DNA from: Shewanella halotolerans
Lineage (GTDB): Bacteria > Pseudomonadota > Gammaproteobacteria > Enterobacterales > Shewanellaceae
Reading direction: 5' to 3'
Length of the DNA stretch: 64,000 nt
NCBI RefSeq assembly: GCF_019457535.1
Contig: NZ_CP080417.1
Location: forward strand, 3,968,001 to 4,032,000
Below are positions 1-7,842 of the stretch, piece after piece. Positions within the stretch are counted from its first letter, which is position 1; every line of letters starts with the position of its first letter. The notes under the pieces were generated by a model. The model did no database searches and was not told where the DNA came from. It saw only the letters and a list, made by a program, of their open reading frames with translations. A program made the translations under genes and the position numbers.

Positions 1-1114
1 GGTAGAACTTGTAACCCGACAGCTTACCCGTTGCCGAAATGGTCATCTCGGCAACCATACAGAGGCGGTCGACCCCTGGGTTGAGGGAGCAGAGGCCGTT
101 AGACAGCTTCTCCGGCAACATAGGGATCACCTGAGACGGGAAGTAGACAGAGTTACCGCGTGCGCGGGCCTCTTTGTCCAGCGCCGACTCGGTGCGTACA
201 TAATGACTCACGTCGGCGATGGCGACCCACAGGCGCCAGCCGCCACTCTTCTTGGTCTCGGCGTACACGGCATCGTCGAAGTCGCGTGCATCTTCACCAT
301 CAATCGTAACCAAAGGTAGCCTGCGCAGATCGACTCTGCCCTGCTTATCCTCTTCGGTCACCTCATCGGGGATCTTACGCAGCTTCTTCTCGATCAGGCT
401 CGACCAGGTATGGGGCAGATCATAGTTGCGCAGGGCAATCTCTATCTCCATGCCCGGCGCCATCTCTTTGCCCAGTACCTCTGTGACCTTGCCCGCCGCC
501 TTCATGTAGCGACCGGGGCGGCGTGTCAACTCGACCACCACCACATCGCCCTGACGGGCGCCGTTGCGAGCGTCATCGGGGATCAAGATCTCCTGGGTGA
601 TACGCTTGTCGTCGGCGATGACAAAGGCCATGCCGGAATCCAGATGGAAACGCCCCACCAGAGGCGCGGTGCGCTCATGGGTCAGACGGACGATGCGTGC
701 CTCGCGGCGCCCCTTACGATCGACGCCAGCCTTCTGCGCCAATACCTTGTCACCGTGAAAATACATCAGCATGTCACGGTTGTTGATAAAGAGGTCGTCG
801 CCGCCCTCATCGAGTTTGAGGAAGCCGAAGCCATCCTTGTGCCCCAGAACGGTACCGCTGAGCAGATCCATACGCTCGGGCAAACCATAGGCCTGGCCAC
901 GGGTAAAGACCAGCTCGCCGTCTCGCTCCATGGCTCTGAGGCGACGGCGCAAGGCTTCGAGCTGCTCTTCATCGCTGATGTTCAGCGCCTGGGCGATTTT
1001 CTCGCGATTGAGGGGTGATTGCTGTGAGCGTAAGTAATCTAAAATATACTCACGACTAGGAATGGGGTTGTCGTACTTCTCTTGTTCACGCTTTAAATGC
1101 GGATCTTTGATCAT
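1..1114 (-). CDS. rnr: Ribonuclease R, N-terminal part (cut by window edge)
   Basis: 3'-to-5' exoribonuclease that degrades structured RNA in the cytoplasm. About 371 residues are visible: an N-terminal winged-helix region (about residues 20-85), cold-shock-like OB domains, then the start of the RNB catalytic domain. The RNB acidic motif DGEDARDFDDAV lies near residues 270-282 (about positions 265-305) and holds the metal-binding aspartates, so the visible part looks catalytically intact. The ATG at 1114 opens with MIKDPHLKREQEKYDNPIPS, a typical RNase R start. The C-terminal RNB/S1/basic tail lies outside the window. motX and purA follow upstream on the same strand, the usual Shewanella order. 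Confidence 0.95.
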   Translation of the reverse strand, partial: MIKDPHLKREQEKYDNPIPSREYILDYLRSQQSPLNREKIAQALNISDEEQLEALRRRLRAMERDGELVFTRGQAYGLPERMDLLSGTVLGHKDGFGFLKLDEGGDDLFINNRDMLMYFHGDKVLAQKAGVDRKGRREARIVRLTHERTAPLVGRFHLDSGMAFVIADDKRITQEILIPDDARNGARQGDVVVVELTRRPGRYMKAAGKVTEVLGKEMAPGMEIEIALRNYDLPHTWSSLIEKKLRKIPDEVTEEDKQGRVDLRRLPLVTIDGEDARDFDDAVYAETKKSGGWRLWVAIADVSHYVRTESALDKEARARGNSVYFPSQVIPMLPEKLSNGLCSLNPGVDRLCMVAEMTISATGKLSGYKFY

Positions 1115-1171
1115 TCATTATCCATAAATTTTGCCCAGGCTCTCCTGCTGTTGCTAAGGGGCTTAGGGCGT

Positions 1172-1864
1172 TTACCGGGATCTCAGGTGCGCCTGCTTAG
1201 CCCTCTCAACTGCACTTGCGGGCATTTTCGCTTCCAGCACCATCAATAATTTCAGGGCTTCCTGTTTGGTCGCCTCATCACTAAATACATCGTTGTATAG
1301 CCAGTGGTAACCCATCTCATAGTCTCTGGGGCTACCATAGCCTTCGCCAAACAATCTGACCAGCATCATGCGCGCAGGCAGATCGCCACTGGCGGCAGCG
1401 GGCAGTGTGTATTGCACCGCACGCTCCTTATCTTGGATCACGAACTTACCGTCATGGTAATACTCGGCGATCCTGACCATGGCCTCGGCGCTCCCCTGCT
1501 CTGCGGCGTCGCGTAGCATGGAGATCCCCCGTGGCGGATTGGCCGTGACGCAGATGCCATAGTTCAGCATCTCCGCCCATAAATATTGGTACAGCGGCTG
1601 CTTCAATACCTCGGCGCGAGCCTCGATATCTTGCACCAGCTGACAGTCGTCCCCCTTGACGCGAGTCAGGTAAGACTTGTCACGGATCATCTCGACAAGC
1701 TGCTCTTGGCTGTAGATGTTGACCGCCTTGAGCTCCGCCTTCTTATCGGCAGGCTTGTTATCGCTAGCCTTAACGGCTTGTACCTCGGCTTGTACTTGTG
1801 TTTGGGCCTGGGCCAGCGTCGATAGACAGGCCAGCAAAATAACGCATACTAATCTCGTCATCAC
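1172..1864 (-). CDS. motX: Sodium-driven polar flagellar motor protein MotX
   Basis: Periplasmic T-ring protein needed to assemble the sodium-type PomA/PomB stator around the polar flagellar motor. The 230-residue product has a Sec signal peptide (cleavage near residue 20, after AQA). A MotX-like block follows (YSQEQLVEMI, then DDCQLVQDIEARAEV), and then Sel1/TPR-like repeats at about residues 110-200, including EGYGSPRDYEMGYHWLY. This pattern matches Vibrio/Shewanella MotX. It sits alone between rnr and purA, away from other flagellar genes. The codons before the start are embedded in a 12-bp tandem repeat (see that entry). Start at MMTR; the second ATG is equally possible. Confidence 0.9.
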   Translation of the reverse strand: MMTRLVCVILLACLSTLAQAQTQVQAEVQAVKASDNKPADKKAELKAVNIYSQEQLVEMIRDKSYLTRVKGDDCQLVQDIEARAEVLKQPLYQYLWAEMLNYGICVTANPPRGISMLRDAAEQGSAEAMVRIAEYYHDGKFVIQDKERAVQYTLPAAASGDLPARMMLVRLFGEGYGSPRDYEMGYHWLYNDVFSDEATKQEALKLLMVLEAKMPASAVERAKQAHLRSR

Positions 1865-1865
1865 T

Positions 1866-1913
1866 CTTGCCTTAACTCCTACCTTAACTCTTGCATTAAC
1901 TGTTACGTTAGTT
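1866..1913. repeat. Four degenerate 12-bp tandem units directly upstream of motX
   Basis: On the motX strand the units read AGTTAATGCAAG, AGTTAAGGTAGG and AGTTAAGGCAAG, preceded by a weaker copy. The motX start region (AGTGATGACGAG) resembles a fifth unit. Each unit carries a purine run (AAGG or GTAGG) resembling a ribosome binding site, so copy number could alter motX translation. Seen directly; the regulatory meaning is inference. Confidence 0.7.
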
Positions 1914-2051
1914 AAGGTCTCTAGATTGATCTCACGCCTTATCTTTATGACAGACTTAGGCAGTATACCTTATCTTATCGGCCGCTGCGGCGTTAGCTTA
2001 AAAAGTGATTACGCGCTTATCGCTAATCTAGCCTATTTGGCTAAGTTTATT

Positions 2052-2090
2052 CTAACTAGGCTTACTAACCAGGCTTAATCTAACCAGGTT
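2052..2090. repeat. Three degenerate 11-15 bp direct repeats in the motX-purA gap
   Basis: The gap between motX and purA contains CTAACTAGGCTTA, CTAACCAGGCTTAAT and CTAACCAGGTT in a row. The rest of 1914-2115 is AT-rich and shows no gene. Confidence 0.6.
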
Positions 2091-2118
2091 CGCTTTCGCT
2101 ACTCTAGGCTAGGCCCTA

Positions 2119-2147
2119 AAAATAAAAAGGCCGCTTAACGCGGCCCT
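2119..2147 (-). terminator. Rho-independent terminator of purA
   Basis: On the minus strand a GGGCCGC/GCGGCC(T) stem with a GTTAA loop is followed by TTTTTATTTTT, just after the purA stop. Confidence 0.9.
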
Positions 2148-2152
2148 TATGA

Positions 2153-3448
2153 TTAACTGAACGGATTCACTAGAATCATGGTCTCGTTTCTATCGGGACC
2201 CGTTGAGATAATGTCGACTGGCGTTTCCAGTAACTCTTCGATTCGCTTGATATAGTCGAGCGCTGCCTGTGGCAGTTGATCGATAGAGGTCGCACCGAAG
2301 GTGCTTTCGCTCCAACCAGGCATAGTCTCGAGCACAGGTGTTACCTGCTCGTAGCCTTCGGCTGCCAGCGGAGTTACGGTAGAGATGCTGCCATCTGGGT
2401 ACTGATAACCCACACATAGCTTCACTTCTTTCAAGCCGTCGAGTACGTCGAGCTTAGTCAAGCAGAAACCGCTGATGCTGTTGATCTGAACCGCGCGCTT
2501 CATGGCAACGATATCTAACCAACCTGGACGACGCTTACGACCTGTGGTCGCACCGAACTCTTGACCCTTAGTACCTAAGTGATCGCCGATCTCGTCACGC
2601 AGTTCAGTTGGGAAAGGACCCGCACCTACACGTGTGGTGTATGCCTTGATGATACCGCAGACATAGTCCAGATGACGTGGACCGAAACCTGAACCTGTTG
2701 CTACACCACCGGCAGTCGTGTTTGAAGAGGTTACAAACGGATAAGTACCGTGGTCGATATCCAGTAACGTGCCCTGAGCGCCTTCGAACAAAATGTTGTC
2801 GCCATTCTTACGGGCCTGATCCAGCAGTTCAGTAACATCGGTACACATGCTCTTCAGATAGTCGGCAATGGCCAACGCATCTTTTAGCGTGGTCTCGTAA
2901 TCAACCGCTTCGCAACCATAGTATTCGGTCAACATGAAGTTGTGATATGCCATCACTTCCTTCAGTTTCTCGGCGAACAGTTCTGCGTTAAACAGATCGC
3001 CAACACGAAGACCGCGACGAGAGATCTTATCTTCATAAGCAGGACCGATACCACGACCCGTTGTACCAATAGCTTTGTTACCGCGTGCTTTTTCACGTGC
3101 GATATCTAAGGCACAATGGAAAGGAAGGATTAACGGACACGCTTCGGAGATAAGCAGACGCTCCTCTACAGGGACGCCACGCTCTTTAAGCATGTTGATC
3201 TCTTTCATCAGGGCGTCGGGCGCAAGCACAACACCATTACCGATAATGCATTTTACATTATCGCGTAAGATCCCTGATGGAATAAGATGAAGAACGGTTT
3301 TGTCACCATCGATAACAAGTGTATGACCAGCATTGTGGCCACCTTGATAACGAACGACATATTTGGCCTGTTCGGTAAGTAGATCGACTATCTTACCCTT
3401 TCCTTCGTCACCCCATTGGGTGCCGAGAACTACAACGTTTTTGCCCAT
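2153..3448 (-). CDS. purA: Adenylosuccinate synthetase
   Basis: Joins IMP and aspartate using GTP to make adenylosuccinate, the first committed step to AMP. The 431-residue product opens MGKNVVVLGTQWGDEGKGKI, the GTP-binding P-loop of the family, and keeps the blocks HNAGHTLV, GTTGRGIGPAYEDK, FEGAQGTLLDIDHGTYPFVT and GRKRRPGWLD. The ATG at 3448 is preferred over an upstream TTG at 3460 because family members begin at MGKN. Length is normal. It lies downstream of a DUF2065 gene, as in E. coli (yjeT-purA). Confidence 0.98.
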   Translation of the reverse strand: MGKNVVVLGTQWGDEGKGKIVDLLTEQAKYVVRYQGGHNAGHTLVIDGDKTVLHLIPSGILRDNVKCIIGNGVVLAPDALMKEINMLKERGVPVEERLLISEACPLILPFHCALDIAREKARGNKAIGTTGRGIGPAYEDKISRRGLRVGDLFNAELFAEKLKEVMAYHNFMLTEYYGCEAVDYETTLKDALAIADYLKSMCTDVTELLDQARKNGDNILFEGAQGTLLDIDHGTYPFVTSSNTTAGGVATGSGFGPRHLDYVCGIIKAYTTRVGAGPFPTELRDEIGDHLGTKGQEFGATTGRKRRPGWLDIVAMKRAVQINSISGFCLTKLDVLDGLKEVKLCVGYQYPDGSISTVTPLAAEGYEQVTPVLETMPGWSESTFGATSIDQLPQAALDYIKRIEELLETPVDIISTGPDRNETMILVNPFS

Positions 3449-3514
3449 TATTTGCTGCAAGGTAGTGGTTAAAACGGGATTTTAGCAGATCTTGGGGGGG
3501 AAGTGGCAAGTAAT

Positions 3515-3703
3515 TTATGAAAAAATAATCAATATGACCACGCCCGCGGTCACTAAAGCACCACCCAACCTTTGTAAAACCCGTTGATTTTGGCTGGAAA
3601 TTTCTTGCAAATATGCCCGCCAACGATTCGGAAATAAAAGCGGACCTATCCCTTCGATAATCAGCACTATGGCCAAAACCAGCATCAGGAGTTGGAATGT
3701 CAT
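3515..3703 (-). CDS. DUF2065 (YjeT-like) small inner-membrane protein
   Basis: 62 residues with two predicted membrane helices (about residues 4-22 and 44-61) around a short basic loop (FPNRWRAYLQEIS). Sequence and position just upstream of purA match the YjeT/DUF2065 family, whose function is unknown. In E. coli it lies between hflC and purA; hflKC is absent here. It is probably cotranscribed with purA (66 bp gap). Confidence 0.85.
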   Translation of the reverse strand: MTFQLLMLVLAIVLIIEGIGPLLFPNRWRAYLQEISSQNQRVLQRLGGALVTAGVVILIIFS

Positions 3704-3760
3704 CTAGGTGTGTTTCCTGTAGCGAACAATTAGGGTTTAAAAATAGCAGAAAACAGCCAT

Positions 3761-3789
3761 AAAAAAACCCAGCACAAGGCTGGGTTTTT
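3761..3789 (-). terminator. Rho-independent terminator of rplM-rpsI
   Basis: On the minus strand AAAACCCAGC-CTTGT-GCTGGGTTTTTTT forms a strong hairpin with a U-tract, 21 bp after the rpsI stop. Confidence 0.92.
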
Positions 3790-3809
3790 CCAATCTTCGC
3801 AGCGTAATA

Positions 3810-4202
3810 TTAACGCTTTGAGAATTGTGGCTTACGACGTGCTTTACGTAGACCGACTTTCTTACGCTCAACTTTACGAGCATCACGGGTAACGAAACCA
3901 GCGGCACGTAGAGATGGACGTAGAGCTTCATCAAGCTCCATCAGGGCACGAGTGATACCGTGACGGATTGCACCTGCTTGGCCAGTGATACCACCGCCCT
4001 TAACAGTTACATAGATGTCTAGCTTTTCAGTCATTTCAACTAGCTCTAGAGGTTGACGAACAACCATACGAGCAGTCTCACGACCAAAATATTCGTCAAG
4101 TGGACGTTGGTTCACGACGATGTTACCACTACCTACTTTAGCGAATACGCGAGCAGTAGATGTTTTGCGACGGCCAGTGCCGTAGTACTGAGTTGCAGAC
4201 AT
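3810..4202 (-). CDS. rpsI: 30S ribosomal protein S9
   Basis: 130 residues, the normal length. The N-terminal YGTGRRKTSTARVF, the central GGGITGQAGAIRHGITRAL and the basic C-terminal tail ending QFSKR, which reaches toward the ribosomal P site, are all present. It is cotranscribed with rplM, 15 bp upstream, and ends at a strong terminator. Confidence 0.99.
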   Translation of the reverse strand: MSATQYYGTGRRKTSTARVFAKVGSGNIVVNQRPLDEYFGRETARMVVRQPLELVEMTEKLDIYVTVKGGGITGQAGAIRHGITRALMELDEALRPSLRAAGFVTRDARKVERKKVGLRKARRKPQFSKR

Positions 4203-4217
4203 TAGCTTACTCCCGGA

Positions 4218-4649
4218 TTAGATATCAAGAACTTGTGGTTGTTGTGCAGCGTGGTTGTGCTCTGCGCCAGCGTAAACTTTCAGTTTACGGTACATGGCAC
4301 GTCCTAGAGGACCTTTTGGCAACATACCTTTTACTGCTTTCTCGATAATCATTTCTGGCTTATGATCTTGCAGCTTATCGAAAGTAATCTGCTTGATACC
4401 ACCTGGGAAACCAGAATGAGAGTAGTAAGTCTTAGCTGCTGCTTTGTTACCAGTTACAGTTACTTTCTCAGCATTGATAACGATGATGTAATCGCCAGTA
4501 TCAACGTGAGGAGTGTATTCTGCCTTATGCTTGCCACGTAGACGACGAGCGATTTCAGTCGCGATACGACCTAAAGTTTTACCTTCAGCGTCAACAACGA
4601 ACCATTCGCGCGTCACTGTTTCTGGTGTAGCAGTATATGTAGTCTTCAT
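4218..4649 (-). CDS. rplM: 50S ribosomal protein L13
   Basis: 143 residues, one longer than E. coli L13. Family blocks include REWFVVDAEGKTLGRIAT, DYIIVINAEKVTVTG, YYSHSGFPGG and MLPKGPLGR. It is the first gene of the L13-S9 operon and is preceded by about 145 nt of leader with competing hairpins, consistent with L13 autoregulation as reported for E. coli. Confidence 0.99.
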   Translation of the reverse strand: MKTTYTATPETVTREWFVVDAEGKTLGRIATEIARRLRGKHKAEYTPHVDTGDYIIVINAEKVTVTGNKAAAKTYYSHSGFPGGIKQITFDKLQDHKPEMIIEKAVKGMLPKGPLGRAMYRKLKVYAGAEHNHAAQQPQVLDI

Positions 4650-4793
4650 TTACAAAAACCCAATGTTTAAATTCTGTCTCAAATGCCATTATTTTTTAAT
4701 AAATAACAACACAAAAAATGCCATTCTCCGCCCCTTCGAGCAAAGAATAAGGCTTTACAACTTCCGCCGTTTTGGCGGAGTAACGAGGGCAGG
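4650..4793 (-). promoter_or_regulatory. rplM leader with mutually exclusive hairpins
   Basis: In the leader RNA the segment CTCCGCC (4780-4774) can pair locally with GGCGGAA (4768-4762, 5-nt loop). It can also pair, perfectly over seven bases, with the downstream GGCGGAG (4732-4726). Only one pairing can exist at a time. The leader also has two AATGGCATTT copies, near 4717-4726 and 4680-4689. L13 is known to repress its own operon in E. coli; that this structure is the L13 target is inference. Confidence 0.5.
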
Positions 4794-4799
4794 TCGCGA

Positions 4800-4805
4800 A
4801 TTATA
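4800..4805 (-). promoter_or_regulatory. Perfect -10 box (TATAAT) of the rplM-rpsI promoter
   Basis: The minus strand reads TTTGTCTATAATTCGCG, placing transcription start near 4793. The -35 element is weak (GTGATT-like at 17 bp). Confidence 0.6.
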
Positions 4806-4935
4806 GACAAAGCTGAGTTAAAAATCACCTAATTTTTTCAGCTAATTTAAATGATTTACTCAGCTTGGCATCGATTTGATGACGAAAAGGCAAAAAGCGC
4901 CCTTTATCGCATTAATCTAGGACTTAGGGCAGCAC

Positions 4936-6042
4936 TTAGGGTAGGTGTTCCAGCGCTAGATAATCGTGAGATTGCATCTCGGTCAGGCGCGAGCGACAGC
5001 GTCTGAATTCGAAACTCAGTAGCCCCTGGGTATAGATCTCCTCCAGTGCTACCTCGGCCGAGATGATCAGCTTCACATGGCGCTCGTAGAACTCATCCAC
5101 CATGGCCAGAAAACGACGGGCGATATCATCCCCCGTGCTCTGGCTACCCATCTGCTCGACGCCGCTGAGCAATACGGTGTGATAGAGACAGGCCAGCTCC
5201 ATATAGTCGCGCTGACTACGGGGGCCGTCGCACAGGTCGCGAAAATCGATCAGCAACACGCCCTGTGCCTGCTGACGTATGCCTATCTCACGGCCATCGA
5301 TATCTATGGCCTCGCGGGAAACTTCCGACTCAGGCGCAAGCTGCTGGAAGTAACTCAGCAGGTTCTTGTCGGCCTGAGGATCCAACGGATAATGATAGAT
5401 CTCCGCCTGCTCCAGGGTGCGCAGACGATAATCTATACCGCTGTCGACATTCAGCACCTGGCAGTGTTTGTTGATCAGCGCAATCGCCGGCAGGAAACGC
5501 GCCCGCTGCAGGCCGTTACGATAGAGCTCGTCCGGAATGATGTTTGAGGTGGCGACCAGAGCCACCCCTTCGGCAAATAGCGCCTGAAACAGGGTGCCCA
5601 GCAACATGGCGTCTGTGATGTCGGAGACGAAGAACTCGTCGAAACAGATCACCTGATAACGCTCGGCCATCCGCTTGGCAATCACCAACAGGGGGTCTCG
5701 TTGCCCCTTGAGGCCGTCGAGGTCCAGATGGATCTGATGCATGAAACGGTGAAAGTGCGCCCTGAGCTTACGCTCGCCCGGCAGGGCATCATAGAAGGTG
5801 TCCATCAGATAGGTCTTACCGCGCCCTACCCCGCCCCAGAGATACAAGCCTTGCACCTGAGGCGCTGGCTTAGCCAGGAAACCCAATAGTTTCGCCATCC
5901 CCGAGGGCTTTTGCTGCGCCGCCAGCAACTCATCATAGACACGTTGCAGGGCCTTGACCGCCTGCTCCTGAGCAGGGTCATAGGAAAAGTCATCACGTTG
6001 TAGATCGGCTTGGTAATGCTGCCAGGGGGTGAGATGCGACAC
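4936..6042 (-). CDS. zapE: Cell division protein ZapE (AFG1-like ATPase)
   Basis: Cytoplasmic AAA-type ATPase that interacts with the FtsZ ring in E. coli. The 368-residue product has Walker A GGVGRGKT (residues 70-77), Walker B VICFDEF (131-137) and the sensor-like LVATSN segment, all typical of the AFG1/ZapE family, with the usual length. It stands alone on the minus strand between the rplM-rpsI operon and the divergent degQ. Confidence 0.93.
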   Translation of the reverse strand: MSHLTPWQHYQADLQRDDFSYDPAQEQAVKALQRVYDELLAAQQKPSGMAKLLGFLAKPAPQVQGLYLWGGVGRGKTYLMDTFYDALPGERKLRAHFHRFMHQIHLDLDGLKGQRDPLLVIAKRMAERYQVICFDEFFVSDITDAMLLGTLFQALFAEGVALVATSNIIPDELYRNGLQRARFLPAIALINKHCQVLNVDSGIDYRLRTLEQAEIYHYPLDPQADKNLLSYFQQLAPESEVSREAIDIDGREIGIRQQAQGVLLIDFRDLCDGPRSQRDYMELACLYHTVLLSGVEQMGSQSTGDDIARRFLAMVDEFYERHVKLIISAEVALEEIYTQGLLSFEFRRCRSRLTEMQSHDYLALEHLP

Positions 6043-6223
6043 TGAAATTATTCTCTTCTATCCTTAATTCAACCGCCAAATGGTATCACGACAATCGATC
6101 CCAGGGTATATGTGGGCCAAGCTAAAACCTAAGCTGGCACAGACAAGCCTTAATGGGACGGTCAAGGCTGTATCGCTCGCTAGTCGATGAAGACTAACGA
6201 AAAATTAACCTTTGTTAATCACC

Positions 6224-6252
6224 TGAACTTTATCGAGAAGGCGATAGTCGGA
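6224..6252 (+). promoter_or_regulatory. Candidate sigma-E promoter of degQ
   Basis: TGAACTT (6224-6230), a 17-bp spacer and TCGGA (6248-6252) fit the sigma-E pattern GGAACTT-N16/17-TCnnA with one mismatch in the -35 element. It would start transcription near 6258, about 95 nt before degQ. Use in vivo is inference. Confidence 0.45.
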
Positions 6253-6352
6253 TTGAGTAACACTGCATTATTTAATCACTTGATTTACGTCCGAGTAGCC
6301 TTATATCTACAGAGTCATAAGTTCATAATTGCAACATTGGAGTCATGAATAG

Positions 6353-7705
6353 ATGAAAACGAAATTATCACTACTTTCCGCCGCACTGCTCGGCGCGAGC
6401 CTGATGGTTATGCCTGCCGTTTCTCAAGCCGCCATTCCACTGGCCGTCGACGGACAAGCGCTGCCCAGCCTGGCCCCCATGCTGGAGAAAACCACCCCAG
6501 CCGTGGTTGCCGTCGCCGTCTCTGGCACCCATGTCTCTAAGCAGCGTCTGCCCGATGCCTTCCGCTACTTCTTCGGCCCCAATGCCCCGAGAGAACAGGT
6601 GCAGGAACGTCCCTTCAAGGGTCTGGGTTCGGGCGTCATCATAGATGCTAAGAAAGGCTATATCGTCACTAATAACCATGTGATCGAGGGCGCCGACGAG
6701 ATCTTGATTGGCCTGCACGATGGTCGTGAGATCGAGGCCAAGCTTATCGGTACCGACGCCGAGTCAGACGTGGCCCTGCTACAGATAGAAGCCAAAAACC
6801 TGGTGGCCCTCAAGCGCGCTGACTCGGATGAATTAAAGGTGGGCGACTTCGCCGTGGCTATCGGTAACCCCTTCGGTTTAGGCCAGACGGTCACCTCGGG
6901 TATCGTCAGCGCCATGGGCCGCAGCGGCTTAGGTATCGAGATGCTGGAGAACTTCATTCAGACTGACGCCGCCATCAACAGCGGAAACTCGGGCGGCGCC
7001 CTGGTGAACCTCAACGGTGAGCTGATCGGCATCAACACCGCCATCGTCGCCCCGGGCGGCGGGAACGTGGGTATCGGCTTCGCAATCCCCGCCAACATGG
7101 TCAACAACCTGGTGGATCAGCTGATCGAACACGGTGAAGTCCGCCGCGGCGTGCTGGGGGTCAGTGGTCGTGACTTAGATAGCGAGCTGGCTCAGGGCTT
7201 CGGCTTAGATTCGCAGCACGGCGGCTTCGTCAACGAGGTAATGCCAGACAGCGCCGCCGACAAGGCGGGCATCAAGGCCGGCGACATCATAGTCAGCGTC
7301 AACGATAAGCCGATCAAGTCCTTCCAGGAGCTGAGAGCCAAGATAGGTACCATGGGCGCTGGCGCCAAGGTGAAACTGGGTCTTATCCGCGACGGCGATG
7401 AGAAGACGGTCACCGCGGTATTAGGCGAGGCGAGCCAGCAGACAGAAACCGCGGCGGGCGCCGTACATCCAATGCTGGCGGGTGCCACCCTGGAGAACAA
7501 CAAGAAGGGGGTCGAGATCACCGAGATCGCCCAGGGTTCTCCGGCGGCGGCCAGTGGCCTGCTTAAGGGCGATATCATAGTCGGGGTCAACCGTACCCGT
7601 ATCGAAGATCTTAAGGAGCTCAAGGCGGAACTGAAGGAGCAACACGGCGCCGTGGCCCTGAAACTGCTGCGCGGTGACAACAGCCTCTATCTGGTTCTGA
7701 GATAA
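6353..7705 (+). CDS. degQ: Periplasmic serine protease/chaperone DegQ (HtrA family)
   Basis: Degrades misfolded envelope proteins. The 450-residue product has a signal peptide (cleavage about residue 27, SQAA) and a trypsin-like domain with the catalytic triad His109 (NNHV), Asp139 (ESDVALL) and Ser213 (GNSGG). Two PDZ domains follow, at about residues 255-345 and 358-448. It lacks the long Q-linker of DegP, so DegQ is favoured. degS follows 137 bp downstream behind a terminator, the common degQ-degS order. Confidence 0.95.
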   Translation: MKTKLSLLSAALLGASLMVMPAVSQAAIPLAVDGQALPSLAPMLEKTTPAVVAVAVSGTHVSKQRLPDAFRYFFGPNAPREQVQERPFKGLGSGVIIDAKKGYIVTNNHVIEGADEILIGLHDGREIEAKLIGTDAESDVALLQIEAKNLVALKRADSDELKVGDFAVAIGNPFGLGQTVTSGIVSAMGRSGLGIEMLENFIQTDAAINSGNSGGALVNLNGELIGINTAIVAPGGGNVGIGFAIPANMVNNLVDQLIEHGEVRRGVLGVSGRDLDSELAQGFGLDSQHGGFVNEVMPDSAADKAGIKAGDIIVSVNDKPIKSFQELRAKIGTMGAGAKVKLGLIRDGDEKTVTAVLGEASQQTETAAGAVHPMLAGATLENNKKGVEITEIAQGSPAAASGLLKGDIIVGVNRTRIEDLKELKAELKEQHGAVALKLLRGDNSLYLVLR

Positions 7706-7714
7706 GGCGCACTA

Positions 7715-7761
7715 GAGGCCATGGCAGGGTTTACACACCCTTGTTGTGGCCTCTTTTATTT
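7715..7761 (+). terminator. Rho-independent terminator after degQ
   Basis: A long hairpin (GAGGCCA...TGGCCTC, with an inner AGGGT/ACCCT stem) is followed by TTTTATTT. Confidence 0.85.
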
Positions 7762-7842
7762 CCTGCTTATGCACTTAGGCCAATAGTGCCCTATAAATAA
7801 ACATGTTAATCTAACGCTACTTATCCTATAACACCTTAAATC

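Noticed and set aside
410..1018. 202-codon plus-strand open frame
   Set aside because: Antisense shadow of rnr, whose minus-strand frame has the RNase R catalytic motif.
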